Positions 37,682-49,833 of a stretch of DNA of 60,000 bases are shown here, piece by piece (the stretch's first letter is position 1; each line of letters starts with the position of its first letter). Origin of the DNA: Tubulanus polymorphus (taxonomy: Eukaryota; Nemertea; Palaeonemertea; Tubulaniformes; Tubulanidae). The stretch is taken from contig NC_134026.1 of NCBI RefSeq assembly GCF_964204645.1, positions 21,286,650-21,346,649 on the forward strand. The letters are read 5' to 3'. The position numbers and the translations under genes are program-made. Under the pieces are notes generated by a model that was not told the DNA's origin, did not search any database, and saw only the letters and a list, made by a program, of their open reading frames with translations.

Positions 37682-38705
37682 TATGTACATGGGAATTGTG
37701 CAAAGGCGCGGCCCTTACGACGATCCAGAGCAACTTCAGTCATAGCAACCTAATGCTCTCTGAAATCAGTCCCTCCTATCATAGTGTGAGCTTAGTGCGG
37801 CTTTTGTTTGCTTAATACTTTTGACACGGAATGTTTATTTCCGGCAAAAATGATTTACAACCCATTAAGTTTTAGTTTTAAATTCTACTTTTTAAGTTAC
37901 GTACGGGGAACAACTCAACACAGTCGAAAGGTGACTGACTTTTTGAATACAAAGTTCTGAGTCATGCTGTTCACGTTTATTTTTTCTTTTATGCATATAT
38001 GAATGACATAAGATAGAGAATAATGCGAATTCGTGTTTCGAAATCTTTTTTCGAATGACACGGCATCGGGCGAAGAACGAGCTATTAGTCATCCGCCCGT
38101 TTTAACTGCCATGGTGACAACGACTTATCAGCATCCAAAAGTGGGCCGAAGATGTCGAAATTTAACGGCACATTTGTTTGAATAACGATGCCCTGACTGA
38201 TGCCAAGGTAACCGTGGGATATGTTCAAATTGGTAGCGCTTGTATACGCTGCATGCCGGTGCTGCTGGCGGATTCATAAAATGTTATACCGGAAATCAGA
38301 TAAAACCGGTCGTATCTGGAGATAAAGTTATATTTTAGGAAACCCGTAGTAGTATCATCATAGGATTCCAGATATCATAACCTACAGGGTTCCGCGCGCA
38401 CATGGCATAAATGATATTTCGCGTTCTTCCAGCGCCAGAAAAACGAGCGTTCTCGGAAAAGGTCTTTCATTCTTTCTTTTTTCTTCGTTCTTTTCGCCGT
38501 CGTTTCGTTTCGCCGCGATAGACCTCATTCGCAGTAGGAAATTGTATTTCTTATCACATGCGCCGGCGTTTTGACTTTGATTAAATCTTTGTTATCCTTT
38601 GTCGTGTTTTTGACGACTGTTCCGAGAAATGTACTAATTACGGGATATGGAAATTTCTTCGCAGCGATTCGATCGTCGTCCTTCCAATAAAAGATGCACG
38701 CTCCT
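37682..38705. other. No recognisable feature
   Basis: No exon could be supported. A CpG-enriched part lies near 38480-38600. Confidence 0.4.
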
Positions 38706-39020
38706 AAGCGGCGATCACACGGAAACGATTTCGCCTAGATCAAACTGGCCAGTACCAGACCGTATTTTGGGCCTGTGCTTAGATAGCTTTCACGCCTAAT
38801 TCAGCTACTCATAATTATAATGCTCACGAAACTCTACTTCGGCAAGCGAGCTGAGTCACTTCCAGAACCAGTTAGCCATGCTAAAGTCTGTCAGGGGCCT
38901 GCTTCAAAGTGGTTGGTTGGGCCAAATTTGGTCTGTGTAAAACAGGCGCAGACCCGTTTAGCAGCAGGTGGACATTGAAATTTTGGTCGGGACGGAAGCG
39001 ACTGTCTGATCTTGGCTCTA
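38706..39020 (-). mobile_element. Family A MITE, copy A8 (reverse, most diverged)
   Basis: AGCGGCGATCACACGGAAACG starts it and GACTGTCTGATCTTGGCTC ends it. Motifs such as GGGCCAAATTTGG persist, but the middle has drifted, so it is an older copy. Confidence 0.75.
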
Positions 39021-39567
39021 AATCCCAATAGTGATTGGATCTTTTTGCTGCCATATATTCAGCCGTATATCGAAGAGTCTATAGATCGATCGGGAGTTGG
39101 TAATTAATGATGTCCTAGGGAATTACGGAGGCAGCTATCTTTTATGGAATGGTCTAAAAATCGCTTTACGATGCTACCTGAGAAATTTTTGCGCTCATAA
39201 CATCAAGGTGCTTCGAAATATTTGTTTGACAGCATCAAATGTTTTTGCTTAATCCTACACAGACCTACCATTCCATTTGTACCGGGCACGCATGCCTATC
39301 GGCACGTATACTTCATTCTCTTCCCGGGACGTTTTTGATATACAGCAAATAAATAAAGTTGAGATTGTGTACAGTATTGCTCTCGTGGAGTGAAAAAACT
39401 CGAGTGGGTTCTTCATGGAAAGTTTAGAAATATATTTCGAAAAATAACAGTATTGATAAAAAGAGCAATTTTTGACCCTGTCTATAGTTTGTTTGAACGT
39501 CTAGTTTCATAAAGCTGTTCATCAAGATCCATTTCCACAATTCTTGTCTAGATTCAACTCCTAAGTG

Positions 39568-39818
39568 AGGGCGGAGCCAGGATTTCTGGAAGGTGGGTGA
39601 CTAGGGTACTGAAGCCACCTAAGGGGGTGTGGGGCCCTACCCAGAAAACTTTTGAAATTTTGGTGTTCTCCAAGGCTATTTGATGGCTGTTATAAGGGAA
39701 TAATTCATATTTCATAAGAAATGAAAAAAATTAAAATTTTTCCTAAAAATTTTGAGGGCGCCTCAAAAAATGTAGGGGGACTAGTACCCCCCCCCCCCGT
39801 CCCCTGGATCTGCCCTGG
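39568..39818. mobile_element. Family D MITE, copy D3
   Basis: The left end GGGCGGAGCCAGGATT and right end CCCTGGATCTGCCCTGG are inverted. It is about 251 bp and includes a run of 13 C at about 39787-39799. There is no coding capacity. Confidence 0.8.
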
Positions 39819-41090
39819 CTAAGTTAGATAGGTTTATTTTCAAACTAGTCAAACTATCATCTGCGAAGCTGGGTCTTGTGGACTAACTGATTAATTGTGC
39901 AATTAATCTCTTATGGAAAGCTTATCATGAGCAAACCGATGTGCTCTTTAGAAAGTTATGAACTCAAACATGTCATGTGGTTATAATTAATGAGCCATTC
40001 ATTTTTTCTAAAAAATTTAACTATTTTAAGTCAGTCACAGTGGAAGTCACTTACAGCTGTTATATTGTCTCGGCTCTCGTGCACACAGGTGTTTACCATT
40101 ATTATTATGTGTTAAGAGTCATTTGTTTGTCACCTTGATATGTATCGAATTTTCACTTTCATCTGTCTCCGTAATCCAAGAACATGTGTATCGAATGTCA
40201 GATGACGTTAATTGATTGCTATGTTTATTTTTATTTTTTTGGGGTTTAAAATGCTGCTCTTTCTCGAAGGTGTTCTTAAATGATTCTAGTTGAGATTATG
40301 ATCGTGAGAGTGTCGCCTTCAAAGCATTGTTTTTGAAATCCCGTAAAACTTAATCCACTTAATTTGGGGTCGGTGAATGGAATTGGGTTAAATGAGAAAT
40401 TGCAGATTTAAAATCATTTTGAAGGACGAATTGCCGATTAAGATCTGACTCTTGAGTTAAAACACTGTAAAATATTAGGAAAGAACTTCTAATGGGATCA
40501 ATTCTAGATTCAAAGTTGACGCTATAACTATAGAACTTGTCCCCCCACACCATTTATACTTCAAATTCAAAATAACTTTATTACACCTCGATATTTACAA
40601 AGCAAATCATTGGTTTGCACTGTAATATAAAGTTCAGAACAAAACAAAATTAATGTTATTATAAAATGTTTAAAAGGAAATGTATTTTTACGACAGTGTG
40701 AATAAACTTGACAAACATTAAGTAGACATACGGGTTTATCAAAATAAGGAAGTAAATTTCAAACTTTCGATTATATTTTGAACTCCAGACTCAAAATTTG
40801 ATTTTTTTTTAACGTAATTGAAACATGGAAGTTGATTAGATACTATTTCGGGGGGGGGGGGAGGTATTCGTCTGGTCAGGCAGGTTGAAAGGTCAGTATA
40901 TACAGTAGGTGTGTAGCCGTGCGGCGGTAGAAGTGTATTTCGTGTGTGGGAATACCGCTCATAGTTAAAGTTAATTCAATTCCGATGTTATTTCGCGACA
41001 AGTGTAAGCCACATGATCGAAGTACTCCTCCGCTTGCTGCTGCTGCGTGGTGGCATCCCGTTCCCGGTAGGCAGGTCTGGGGCACAAGTT
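39819..41090. other. No recognisable feature
   Basis: AT-rich unique-looking sequence with a G run at 40851-40861. No gene could be supported. Confidence 0.4.
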
Positions 41091-41096
41091 TTTACA

Positions 41097-41150
<54 letters not shown>
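41097..41150. repeat. (CA)n microsatellite
   Basis: About 26 CA units, ending ACACG. Frames rich in Thr-His or Val-Cys through it are artefacts. Confidence 0.97.
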
Positions 41151-41153
<3 letters not shown>

Positions 41154-41639
41154 CTCCTCTCTATTCACAGTTTACACTGCCACCAACCTGACTGTTTTAC
41201 TTCAAACGTCTCAATATTTGTAGAAACTTTCATCCCGCGAATAAACTGTTGATATCCGTAGCATCGCCGATACCCGTAAGCAGAGACGATGTTGATCGTT
41301 GTGTGTGTATCGTGAATTGGACAGCACGCGCGCGCGAATTCTCCCGATTCTAAAAGTGCGCGCATCGGATTACTCGGCCGTTTTTAAATCGACGACGACG
41401 CGCAGATGAAACGAGATGAAACGAGATTCATCATAGATTTCTTTATGGCTGGCGAAAACAGTTTACATTTCATTTGATCGTTGGTTTGAATTCGCGAACG
41501 TCTTTGATCGACTGGTATTGGGTGAAATTTTGATCATATCATCGCTGATCTATGCGCTCACGCATACACACATATGCATGCAATGCATTCAAGATTATGA
41601 TTTATTCCAAAAAACCTTTGTACACGCACGACGAAATAT

Positions 41640-41960
41640 AAACCAGAAACATGAAACCGAAAATGTGTGTGACAGTGTGGTGACAAAATGACAGTGTGGA
41701 TTGCTCAGAACAGTTTAAACAACGCGAATATGAAACAGAAATGTTTTTCTGGTTTGTTTCATGACTGCATATATTGGTCAGAACAATAGTTTAAACCCAA
41801 AAAGACACAAATATGAAACAGAAATGTTTTTCTCGTTTGTTTCATGACTGTGTCCATTGGTCAGAGCAATAGTTTAAACCTGAAAGACAAGAACATGAAA
41901 CAGAAACATGTAACAGGTCAAATGCCTCGATGCCTTGTTTCATGGCTGCGTAAATTCGCT
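41640..41960. repeat. 82-bp tandem repeat, about 3-4 copies
   Basis: TGAAACAGAAATG starts at 41731, 41813 and 41895 (the last with AAACATG), an exact 82-bp period. Each unit holds TTGTTTCATGACTG and TTGGTCAGA...AGTTTAAAC. Flanking decayed copies extend to about 41640 and 41960. Each unit also contains the short inverted pair TGAAACA/TGTTTCA. Confidence 0.9.
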
Positions 41961-43284
41961 TCGAAAACAGCGAAAGTAAAGATGAAAAAGTTATTGATCT
42001 AACTTGAAACTGAAGTAGAAAGACACAGTAGATGACCAACATGTCACTTACGTTAACAATACATTTGAAGGGGGCGGTATTGTAGACTGATACTGTCTTT
42101 TTGATGGTACTATCTGGTATTGTCTTAGAATAAGGATTGACCCTGTTATTTATTTGATTGTTTTTTTTTCTTATTTGGTGTCCCTTACGAAAAAAACCCA
42201 GTATATGGTAGGATCGAAACAGCAGATTCTATCTTCAACCCGGGGTTAGCTCAATTCAATTTTGATTGAGTGGCTCACGCGGGTTAAAGTCGATACCTGG
42301 CCCCGCGACGATGTCGGAAACGGAAACAAGATTTTTTGCCATTTCCGTCGATCGAAATAAAACCTAATACGAAATTGTTTCACGGTACGAAAGGTTTCTT
42401 TTTTCAAAAGTCTTTCATACGAACGCTATTTCATCCGTCGAAGACAAACCCGAGAACGGATCATTTGATCATCGTAGATGAAATGATACGGCGAACAAAA
42501 CGGGGCAGACGTTTTGATTTTCTAACAACGCGCAGATGATGATGATAGCCGATAACTTCTCGGAGTGTACAGTTAGTTTTAAATCGATCGGACTGAGGTT
42601 CGCTGCCGGTGACGCCGAAGTTTAAGGATGGTCTGAGCGTCTATTTTCGTCGAGTCTCCCAGTACTGACGCGTACGTAATTGATATCTTGTGTTTCGTAC
42701 CGGGATCAAACGCATTGATCTCGGGGCGCCGATCTGTGTGTGGTGGGAGGCCCATTACAATAACGGCGTGTTCTGTCGTTTCGCGATCAATTTCTCTTTT
42801 TCAGCATCATAATTTTGATGTCTCGACTTTTTCTCGTCGTTCAACATGTCGCAAGATCTATCGGCCGCATTTGATCTAAAGAGAAATGTATGCCCCTGTA
42901 TGTCTGTCTCCCGGAGTGTGCGCATAAAAGATTATTATTCTAAAATCGTTTTTTCTTATTTTTGCAAAATTGGAATCTCTCGAAATGTCCCTCGTAGCTA
43001 TACGGACAGATCAGAAACGGCTCATATTGTTTTTTAGTAACATACAGAAAACATTTCTGTTTCATGTTTCACGTCTGGAACTGTAACATTTTCGATGCAA
43101 ACTAACGCATCTATTATCCGGTAATGGATGCTGGTGTTTTAGTGGATGCATTCCAAACTTCGTCGTCTTCAAATTCTAAAATATCTCTATTTCAATTGAG
43201 GGATGTCTTCGTTCGGATAAGTTAAACAATTAATGCCTGGGAGGACCCCCAAACTCCTCTAAAATACGTTGTGGGGGTGGTGTT

Positions 43285-43527
43285 AGGGTGACCACTCACC
43301 TGGAAATCAGGGAAAAGTCAGGTTTTTTATAAATGTCAGGGAATAGTGGGATATTTTGTATAAAAAAAGAGCTAAAAACCAGGTAAGGGAAAATTGCTGA
43401 GATCGTGCATAAAACATGGACTCTTTGAGTTTCTGTCTTATTGAATTCTTAGCAGATCAAGTGAGGAAAAACAGCGTGCATGTCACAGGGAAAAGTCAGG
43501 GGAAAAGCAAGTCATATAAACAACTTT
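43285..43527. mobile_element. Family C MITE, copy C1
   Basis: It starts AGGGTGACCACTCACCTGG, contains AATCAGGGAAAAGTCAGG and AGCAGATCAAGTGAGG, and closes CAGGGGAAAAGCAAGTCATATAAAC. It matches 54587-54878 in order and wording. Its right terminal GGTCACCCTG is decayed. Confidence 0.7.
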
Positions 43528-43573
43528 GTTAGTCTACCACCACAAACAACGAGGCTGAGGCAGTTTCTAAATT

Positions 43574-43625
43574 CCTGGATCCGGCCCCTGAATGTTGAAC
43601 CTCTGAAATCCTGGATCAGCCCTTG
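43574..43625. mobile_element. Family D end fragments
   Basis: CCTGGATCCGGCCCCTG and CCTGGATCAGCCCTTG lie 20 bp apart and both resemble family D termini. They are probably relics of a larger inserted element. Confidence 0.35.
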
Positions 43626-44330
43626 TATAACGACCAGACGTCAGGGCCGACGAACTAAACACTTTTTCTCTCACTGTTATCAGATAGCTGTTACATCGGC
43701 TTCTTGCATCTCTATACGTAATGCTGCCTCTGCCGCCGCCGTCAGTTTTTTCTTTGATCGCCGGCGATTATTGAGAAATCGCAAAATTAGGTTAACTCGA
43801 TGAGGACGATGATGATGTCGGAATTTCCACTAATCTATTTGCTGAATAGATCGACGCCGTCGAGGACGACGGGCAGTTCGAAATGTTTTTCGGCGCGCAC
43901 TCAAAAATATCATCGACTTCTTTTTCGTCTTCAGCGTCGTTGTCGAAGCAAATACCATCGATCGATTGCGACGACGAAATAGACGCGAATATTATGTAGA
44001 AATATACGCGGTCAAGTGGTGGTCATTAACGCGCGGCTGCATCGGCTTGCTTTCTGAAGTTGCCGTTTATCTAACAAGTATAGATTTTGTTACGCGCGCA
44101 CGCGTGCGCGCGCTCGCTATGTCTATATCTCTTCCGTTTTTCGATAGATAACGTCTAGAACCGGCGCATCGTCGTATCGTCGGTCGTCTGATAATTCGTT
44201 TAAAAACGCTCGTTTTAAGATTCTAATGACTTCGTCGTCGTTCGACGATGACGAGAAACGTGTCGAAAAAGGCCTGATAATTCGAAAGTTATCGAGTGTC
44301 TCGGCGCAGATTCCCGGGGCCCGCCGATGA

Positions 44331-45619
44331 ATGAAAAACCATTAAAAGGCAATCTCTTGATTAGAACGCGCTGGAAATTTTCGCACGCGATTATATTCCA
44401 ACCGGATTTTTACGCGATGAATTCTTCCAAGTGCGATTCCTCTTTTAACGGGCGATTTTTGAAGAATTTTCCGCGTAAACTTCCCGTTAGGCTATTTTTG
44501 ATTGATCCGGTTTTGCGATCGGTGATATACGGGATAACGGAACCAGATTTTTCTCTGCCTCAGACCTCTGTCTAGAGTGATCCGATTGGTTTGAAAGGCT
44601 GACGAAGTCACGTCGGAAAAGATTCAAAAATAGTAGATATTCCTGTATTCTGGAATGAGAACAGCAGCAGCGATGATTTACTGAATGACGTTTTTTTCTT
44701 TATTTATGTTTTTGATGAAATTGAAATAGATTGTCAAAAATCGGGTAAATGGCCTCAGCAATCAAAAATTTCTTCCAATGCACCGGTTCTCTATTATTTG
44801 GTAGAGTCATGGACTCTGTCGATGGTAGACTATAGTACAGGATTCATTCAACAACTAATCCTTGAAGAGCCCCCTGAACTGTCGTTTGGATTGCAGCAGT
44901 AAGAGCTTTGATCAGTGTTGATCACTTACCATGCCAGAGATGCTGACATCTATGGTGACAGGGTGACAAGGGTGTATATTTATTTCATGTTTATAGGCCT
45001 GTGTTTGGCATTTGACACTCGGCATTGTGCGATGGCACCTAACGACAGTTAGGACAACACTCCAAATGCCCTGCTGGTTCACCTGGTTGATGGTATCCAT
45101 CACTTGACAAACAATATATGATGAGAATGTATATTTGTTGTAAAAATATCCCCTTGGCCTGTGATGTGACAAAGTTGCTTCATTTGTCTCCATTCATGGA
45201 CGTATAAATCTAGTTAATACGTCCATGCTCCATCTAAAACACTCTTCAAAAGTTAGTATTATCTCACAGCTTGAAATGCTTTCATTTATCCTGCTTGATG
45301 TGGTTTTTCATTTGGGTATCCCACAAATGACTAAACCATTAGTTGGGTTCTGGATGTGATGGACTGGGAGGGGGAATAAAGATTTTTTTGAATAATTTTT
45401 TTTCTTTAAACATTGAATTCATTACTAATTGAAGTGATCGAGGAAGGGAGTTTGAAAACAAAATTTGATTTTAATAGCTTTATTTTGGAAGATATTTTGG
45501 ACAATGATACCTGAATATTGTTTATTTATTGCTCTACACACATAACTGACGCCGCCATTTTTGCAAGTCAAGCTATTTAACGAACATGCCGGACAAATAT
45601 ATCCATTAGAACGAATCCA
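44331..45619. other. No recognisable gene
   Basis: No exon could be supported. The palindrome at 45195-45227 is the only distinct feature. Confidence 0.4.
45195..45227. repeat. Perfect 11-bp palindrome, copy 2
   Basis: CATGGACGTAT (45195-45205) and ATACGTCCATG (45217-45227) are the same arms as at 3756-3784, here around AAATCTAGTTA. Both loops contain CTAGTT in the same direction. Confidence 0.9.
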
Positions 45620-46330
45620 GGTAATAATGCCAGAGGTAAAAATGCCATAGGTAATGATGCCAGAGGAAAAATCACGCCATAGGTAAAAATGCCAGAAGGA
45701 AATATGAGGAAAATTAAGTGAAGAATTTTTTTAACATCGGTACTGAAAATTCTGATTTTCACTAGATTTTACGTAATGAATGCACAGTTTAGAACATATT
45801 CCTATTAAAATACAAATTTTAAAAAAGGAATGAAAAATTTGTAGAATAAAGAGAACCACAAATCTATAAAATAGAGTCTAACATAAGCAATTAAATCATC
45901 GAAATTATTGATATTTCTATTTTGAGATCATTGGAACTTGGAAAATTAACACATATTCTAATATAATTGTAATCAAAAAGGGAACATAGTCATGATATGT
46001 AACAGATTTCTAAATTAATGAATATCAACAAATGAATGCACTGAGTTTACATATTGAATGCACAGTTTAGATAAAGCATAATTCTAGGTATAATAATAGG
46101 TATGGTAATTAAAACCAAAAATTAAGTTTTTGACGAGTGAGTATGCTCTTATTCATAATATCAAAGCAACAATTCGATGAATTGTTTTTAAGTTTTGATA
46201 CGCTTGTTTCTTATAATCATTGAATCAATTTACCCTTCTGGCATTATTTCCTCTGGCATTTTTTACCCCTGGCATTTTTACTTCTGGCATTATTACTTAA
46301 TGCATTTTTACCTCTGGCATTATTACCGCG
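45620..46330. mobile_element. Foldback element with tandem-repeat arms
   Basis: The left arm (45620-45705) repeats AATGCCAGAGGTAAAA-like units. The right arm (46230-46330) carries the reverse complement (TTTTACCTCTGGCATT) about six times. The arms can pair over about 80-100 bp. The AT-rich interior (about 520 bp) has no open frame and repeats TGCACAGTTTAGA at 45781 and 46059. The structure resembles foldback-type transposons, whose inverted ends are built from tandem repeats. Confidence 0.7.
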
Positions 46331-48343
46331 TACCCCATTGGAACACCATTTTCCACCACATTTTGATGACGATATGGCAGTGAAAAAGTTAAAACTGTTT
46401 ATTTTCTTTTTCATATCTATGCCTAAAAGTTTTGGGGCGGTGGGGAAAAAATGGATTTGAAAACAGAAAAGTTTCATGCAGGATCGGCGGATCCATAATC
46501 CAACTTATAAAAAAATCAGGCATCATACTTCATCCTATTGTAGGCAAATACTATCCCCAAGATGACCACACCCCTTTGCGCTGAAAACGTGCTGTATCCG
46601 AGTTATGAAGTGCAAGATGTACTCGCTCGAAAAAACAATCACCTATACACCCACCGTGGGCTGATAATGAGTAATTTTCTAAGTGGCAGACACTGCGCTG
46701 TTTAGTCGCCCGATGAGTATGCGTAGATCATTTTCCTAATGAATTACTATTTTAGATTGCGCTCCGAAAAAAAAATCAGTCCTTGTTTAGATGCAAGTAA
46801 ATTACTGCACGGACTATGTATGTTATGACTTTCATTCGCGCAAAATTTAGCTTGAAGGCTGTTGTACATAGTTACTTATAGTTTGAAGCTCTAATTTTAA
46901 CAACTGGATAAGTAATGATTCTATAACGGTTTTTTAAATGCTTCTGTTTCATATTTTATCCAAAATTAATACATTTTGTCGATCTAAGAATAGTCATCAG
47001 CAATACTGCTATATGGCCCTGCAAGGCGATATTTATAGCTTAAAGAGTTGGATTGTGAAAACTTGAGTCTAAATCTTGATAGTTAGATCCAAGGTTGGAT
47101 CCTTTAGTCTAGGTCTGTGGGCATGGCCAGAGCAGCTGTAGCTGAATTAAGGTACTGTTAGTTTAGTTTAGTCTATTTTGCTCAGCAAGAAGACATTTGC
47201 TTCGATTAATTTAAAATTTAGATTATGTATATAATTTATGTATAGGATGGACAATAACATCAATTACACACATGGCCATAAATTTGTTAATTTGTTGTAT
47301 CTTCTAATTTGAATTATGCAATGATCAGTATGCTCATGATATTCTTTTGTTATATCTTACAGTGAATGAATTGAATATATCAATATGAAGATTGTATCTT
47401 CTTGCTCTCCATTCAAAAAGTGGGAGATTTTTGCGAGATTTTTACCTACAAGTATTTGGGATTTTTAACCAATGATAGCTGGCCAGGACTATGTCTTATT
47501 CTACATTGGGCTTGATATTATAGCTGTGTAGATCATATATTATTATTAATTGTGCCTATAGGGTTGATCATATCATAATCCCCTGATTTGATGGTTTGCC
47601 TATTTAACCCTATCTAATTACGGATACACATACAATACAGTCTGGAGACTGACTGCTAGAGTAGGTGATAACCAGCCAGTTTTCACAACCACACAAGGCT
47701 AATCAACCTGTTGTAATTAATCATCTAATCAAACCAACATCAACTGTCTGTTATCAGGTGTCGTAATGCCACAAATTTCCAGGCCAGTCAGGTCCACATG
47801 TCTGGTTCTTTTTCTCTGTTTTGCTCCTAAACAGTTGTACATAAGTTATACGCTTCAACACTTGTGACAATGCCACCTCAGTACAGTTCGTAAGTGTCAA
47901 CGCCTTTCAGAACGTGACCTGATCTGGGTGCTTGATATTTGCGAGTCCGGCTCACCAATTCAGGTATTTCACTACGATGATATACACGAAAAAATCGTGT
48001 TGCTGCTGAATTTGATCGTTTACGCCTGGCAATCAATTCACTTCACTGCAGGTAGCTATCATCATTTTGTTATGTTTTCTTTAATATAGGTATATGATGT
48101 GTGTAAAATCATAGGCTTTGGCGTTATTCGTTACGGTAACTGTTATAAGTTAGACATCGATATCATCATCACTATTTTCATGACATTTAATCGTCATCGG
48201 TGTTAATAACAATGACATTCAGTAAATTGTTGACATATGAAATATGAGAGAGAAAACACGGCAATTTAATATACACGATAACGGAAATGCGAAATGATAC
48301 GGAAATATTTCAATCTTTTTCCGAGAACGGCTCTTATATTTTG
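46331..48343. other. No recognisable feature
   Basis: AT-rich DNA with no supported exon. ACAATGCCACCTCAGTAC ending TTC|GTAAGT near 47893 looks like a start codon followed by a donor, but nothing else supports it. Confidence 0.4.

Positions 48344-48440
<97 letters not shown>
48344..48440. repeat. (CT)n microsatellite
   Basis: About 47 perfect CT units. The Leu-Ser and Arg-Glu frames through it are artefacts. Confidence 0.98.
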
Positions 48441-48442
<2 letters not shown>

Positions 48443-48849
48443 TTATTGACGATGGCGTTATCTCCAGAGCCAAATTGTGGAACAAGACAATTTGGGTTGC
48501 TTCATATTTCAATATAGATAAGATAACATCGGCGAGGGCTAGTAAATTTTTATGTGCGCACATGATAAAGCTGTTTATAACTTTATGACAAAAATCCGCG
48601 GCTACATTTTCTCCTTCTTGGAAAGATAATATATTAGTTATATGAGGGTACTATTATATAGAGCGCTTATTCAGGTGGGCTAACATTCACAGAAACCAAA
48701 CCAAATAAACACCAATAAAAGCGGGCCACTCTTATTGAAATGCAGGAAATAGCTTGGCCCCATTTGGACAATAGCACCTTTTCACGACACTCAGTGATAA
48801 GTGGCTTCACCGTTGGATGATGTAGGGAGTGATTTGAATAAGAATCCGA

Positions 48850-49833
48850 GTCCGAACTGCCTATAGAATCTCGAAGCTGAAGAAGTCGTCCTACAGCCTA
48901 GCTACGTTGGTCGTGCATCGCTATAGCGCGCGCGCATCGCATCGCAACGTATCGTATACACTAACGCATGTGGAGTTAAATATGACCGGATAAAACTGGC
49001 GGATTGATGATGTACACTAGCCCTGTCGGAGTTGATATCATTGTTACGTAAGCACACGCCTAAGGATGTATAAATTTGTTTCATTTTGAGTCGGTATCAG
49101 GAAGCGGAGATTGTTTTTTTATTCACTTCTTGCATTTGTATCGACGAAATTTCGTGAACCTCGAATAAACCAGGGGAGAGCGAGGTAGAGTTGGAGGAGT
49201 ATATATCTTGTTGTTGGCGGCGCGATCGGAACTTCGCCTGCTTCGCCACCAGGCACATTTTAATGTATACCACCACCACCGACGCCACAACACCGCACAC
49301 TACTGCTCTACTCTCAGTTCTGCGAACTTTTATCAGCCGACGATTCACTGATCGGCGATTAAGTATAGATACATGATTTTCTATTGTTTCTACAAACGTA
49401 TGGTCGTTTAAAGTTAAAGCGTACGTACGCGGCGGTTTTTTTACACGCGGTGTGCATATCGTAATTCGACTTTTCGAATAATCGTATTGCCGGGACTACA
49501 ACTCTGACGAACGACGACGTTGACGCGCAGACGGCACACAATCGTCGACAGACTGCTAGAGAGAGAGAGAGAGACTGGATATTTACGCATAAACTAAGGA
49601 AGAACTCCTCCGAAGAAGAAGACGAAGAAACTGCGAAAGGATCTTTGTGTTTCTGATACTCGATCTCGCGGCTGGAAATACTACACCGGTTTATCGGTGT
49701 TGCTCTCGGATTGCGGCATTTTTTTCGCAGATATATTTTTTCCTGGCTCGTCATCATCGTTGTACGGAGGGAAAAATTGACGACAACGCGAAACGGTCGC
49801 GATATAGGAGTTGAACGGCAGAAATATACGCAG
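48850..49833 (+). promoter_or_regulatory. CpG-rich region ending in a strong donor, possible non-coding first exon
   Basis: CpG is frequent throughout, with GCGCGCGCATCGCATCG, a GAGA tract at 49559-49574 and CGACGACGTTGACGCGC. The region ends ATACGCAG|GTAATAT, a good + strand donor at 49833/49834. There is no coding frame of known type. Like 26340-26896, it may be an alternative 5' exon of a gene extending to the right. The minus-strand frames here were not recognised. Confidence 0.3.

Larger units (their letters stand above)
42500..44330. promoter_or_regulatory. CpG-enriched stretch without a recognisable gene
   Basis: CpG is frequent over most of 42500-42860 and 43640-44330. A short start-like frame follows CAACATG at 42846 (MSQDLSAAFDLKRN, then GTATGC). 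No protein family was recognised. It may include a promoter or small first exons, but the evidence is weak. Confidence 0.2.

Noticed and set aside
48219-48563. Arg-Glu and Leu-Ser repeat frames
   Set aside because: They translate the (CT)n microsatellite.
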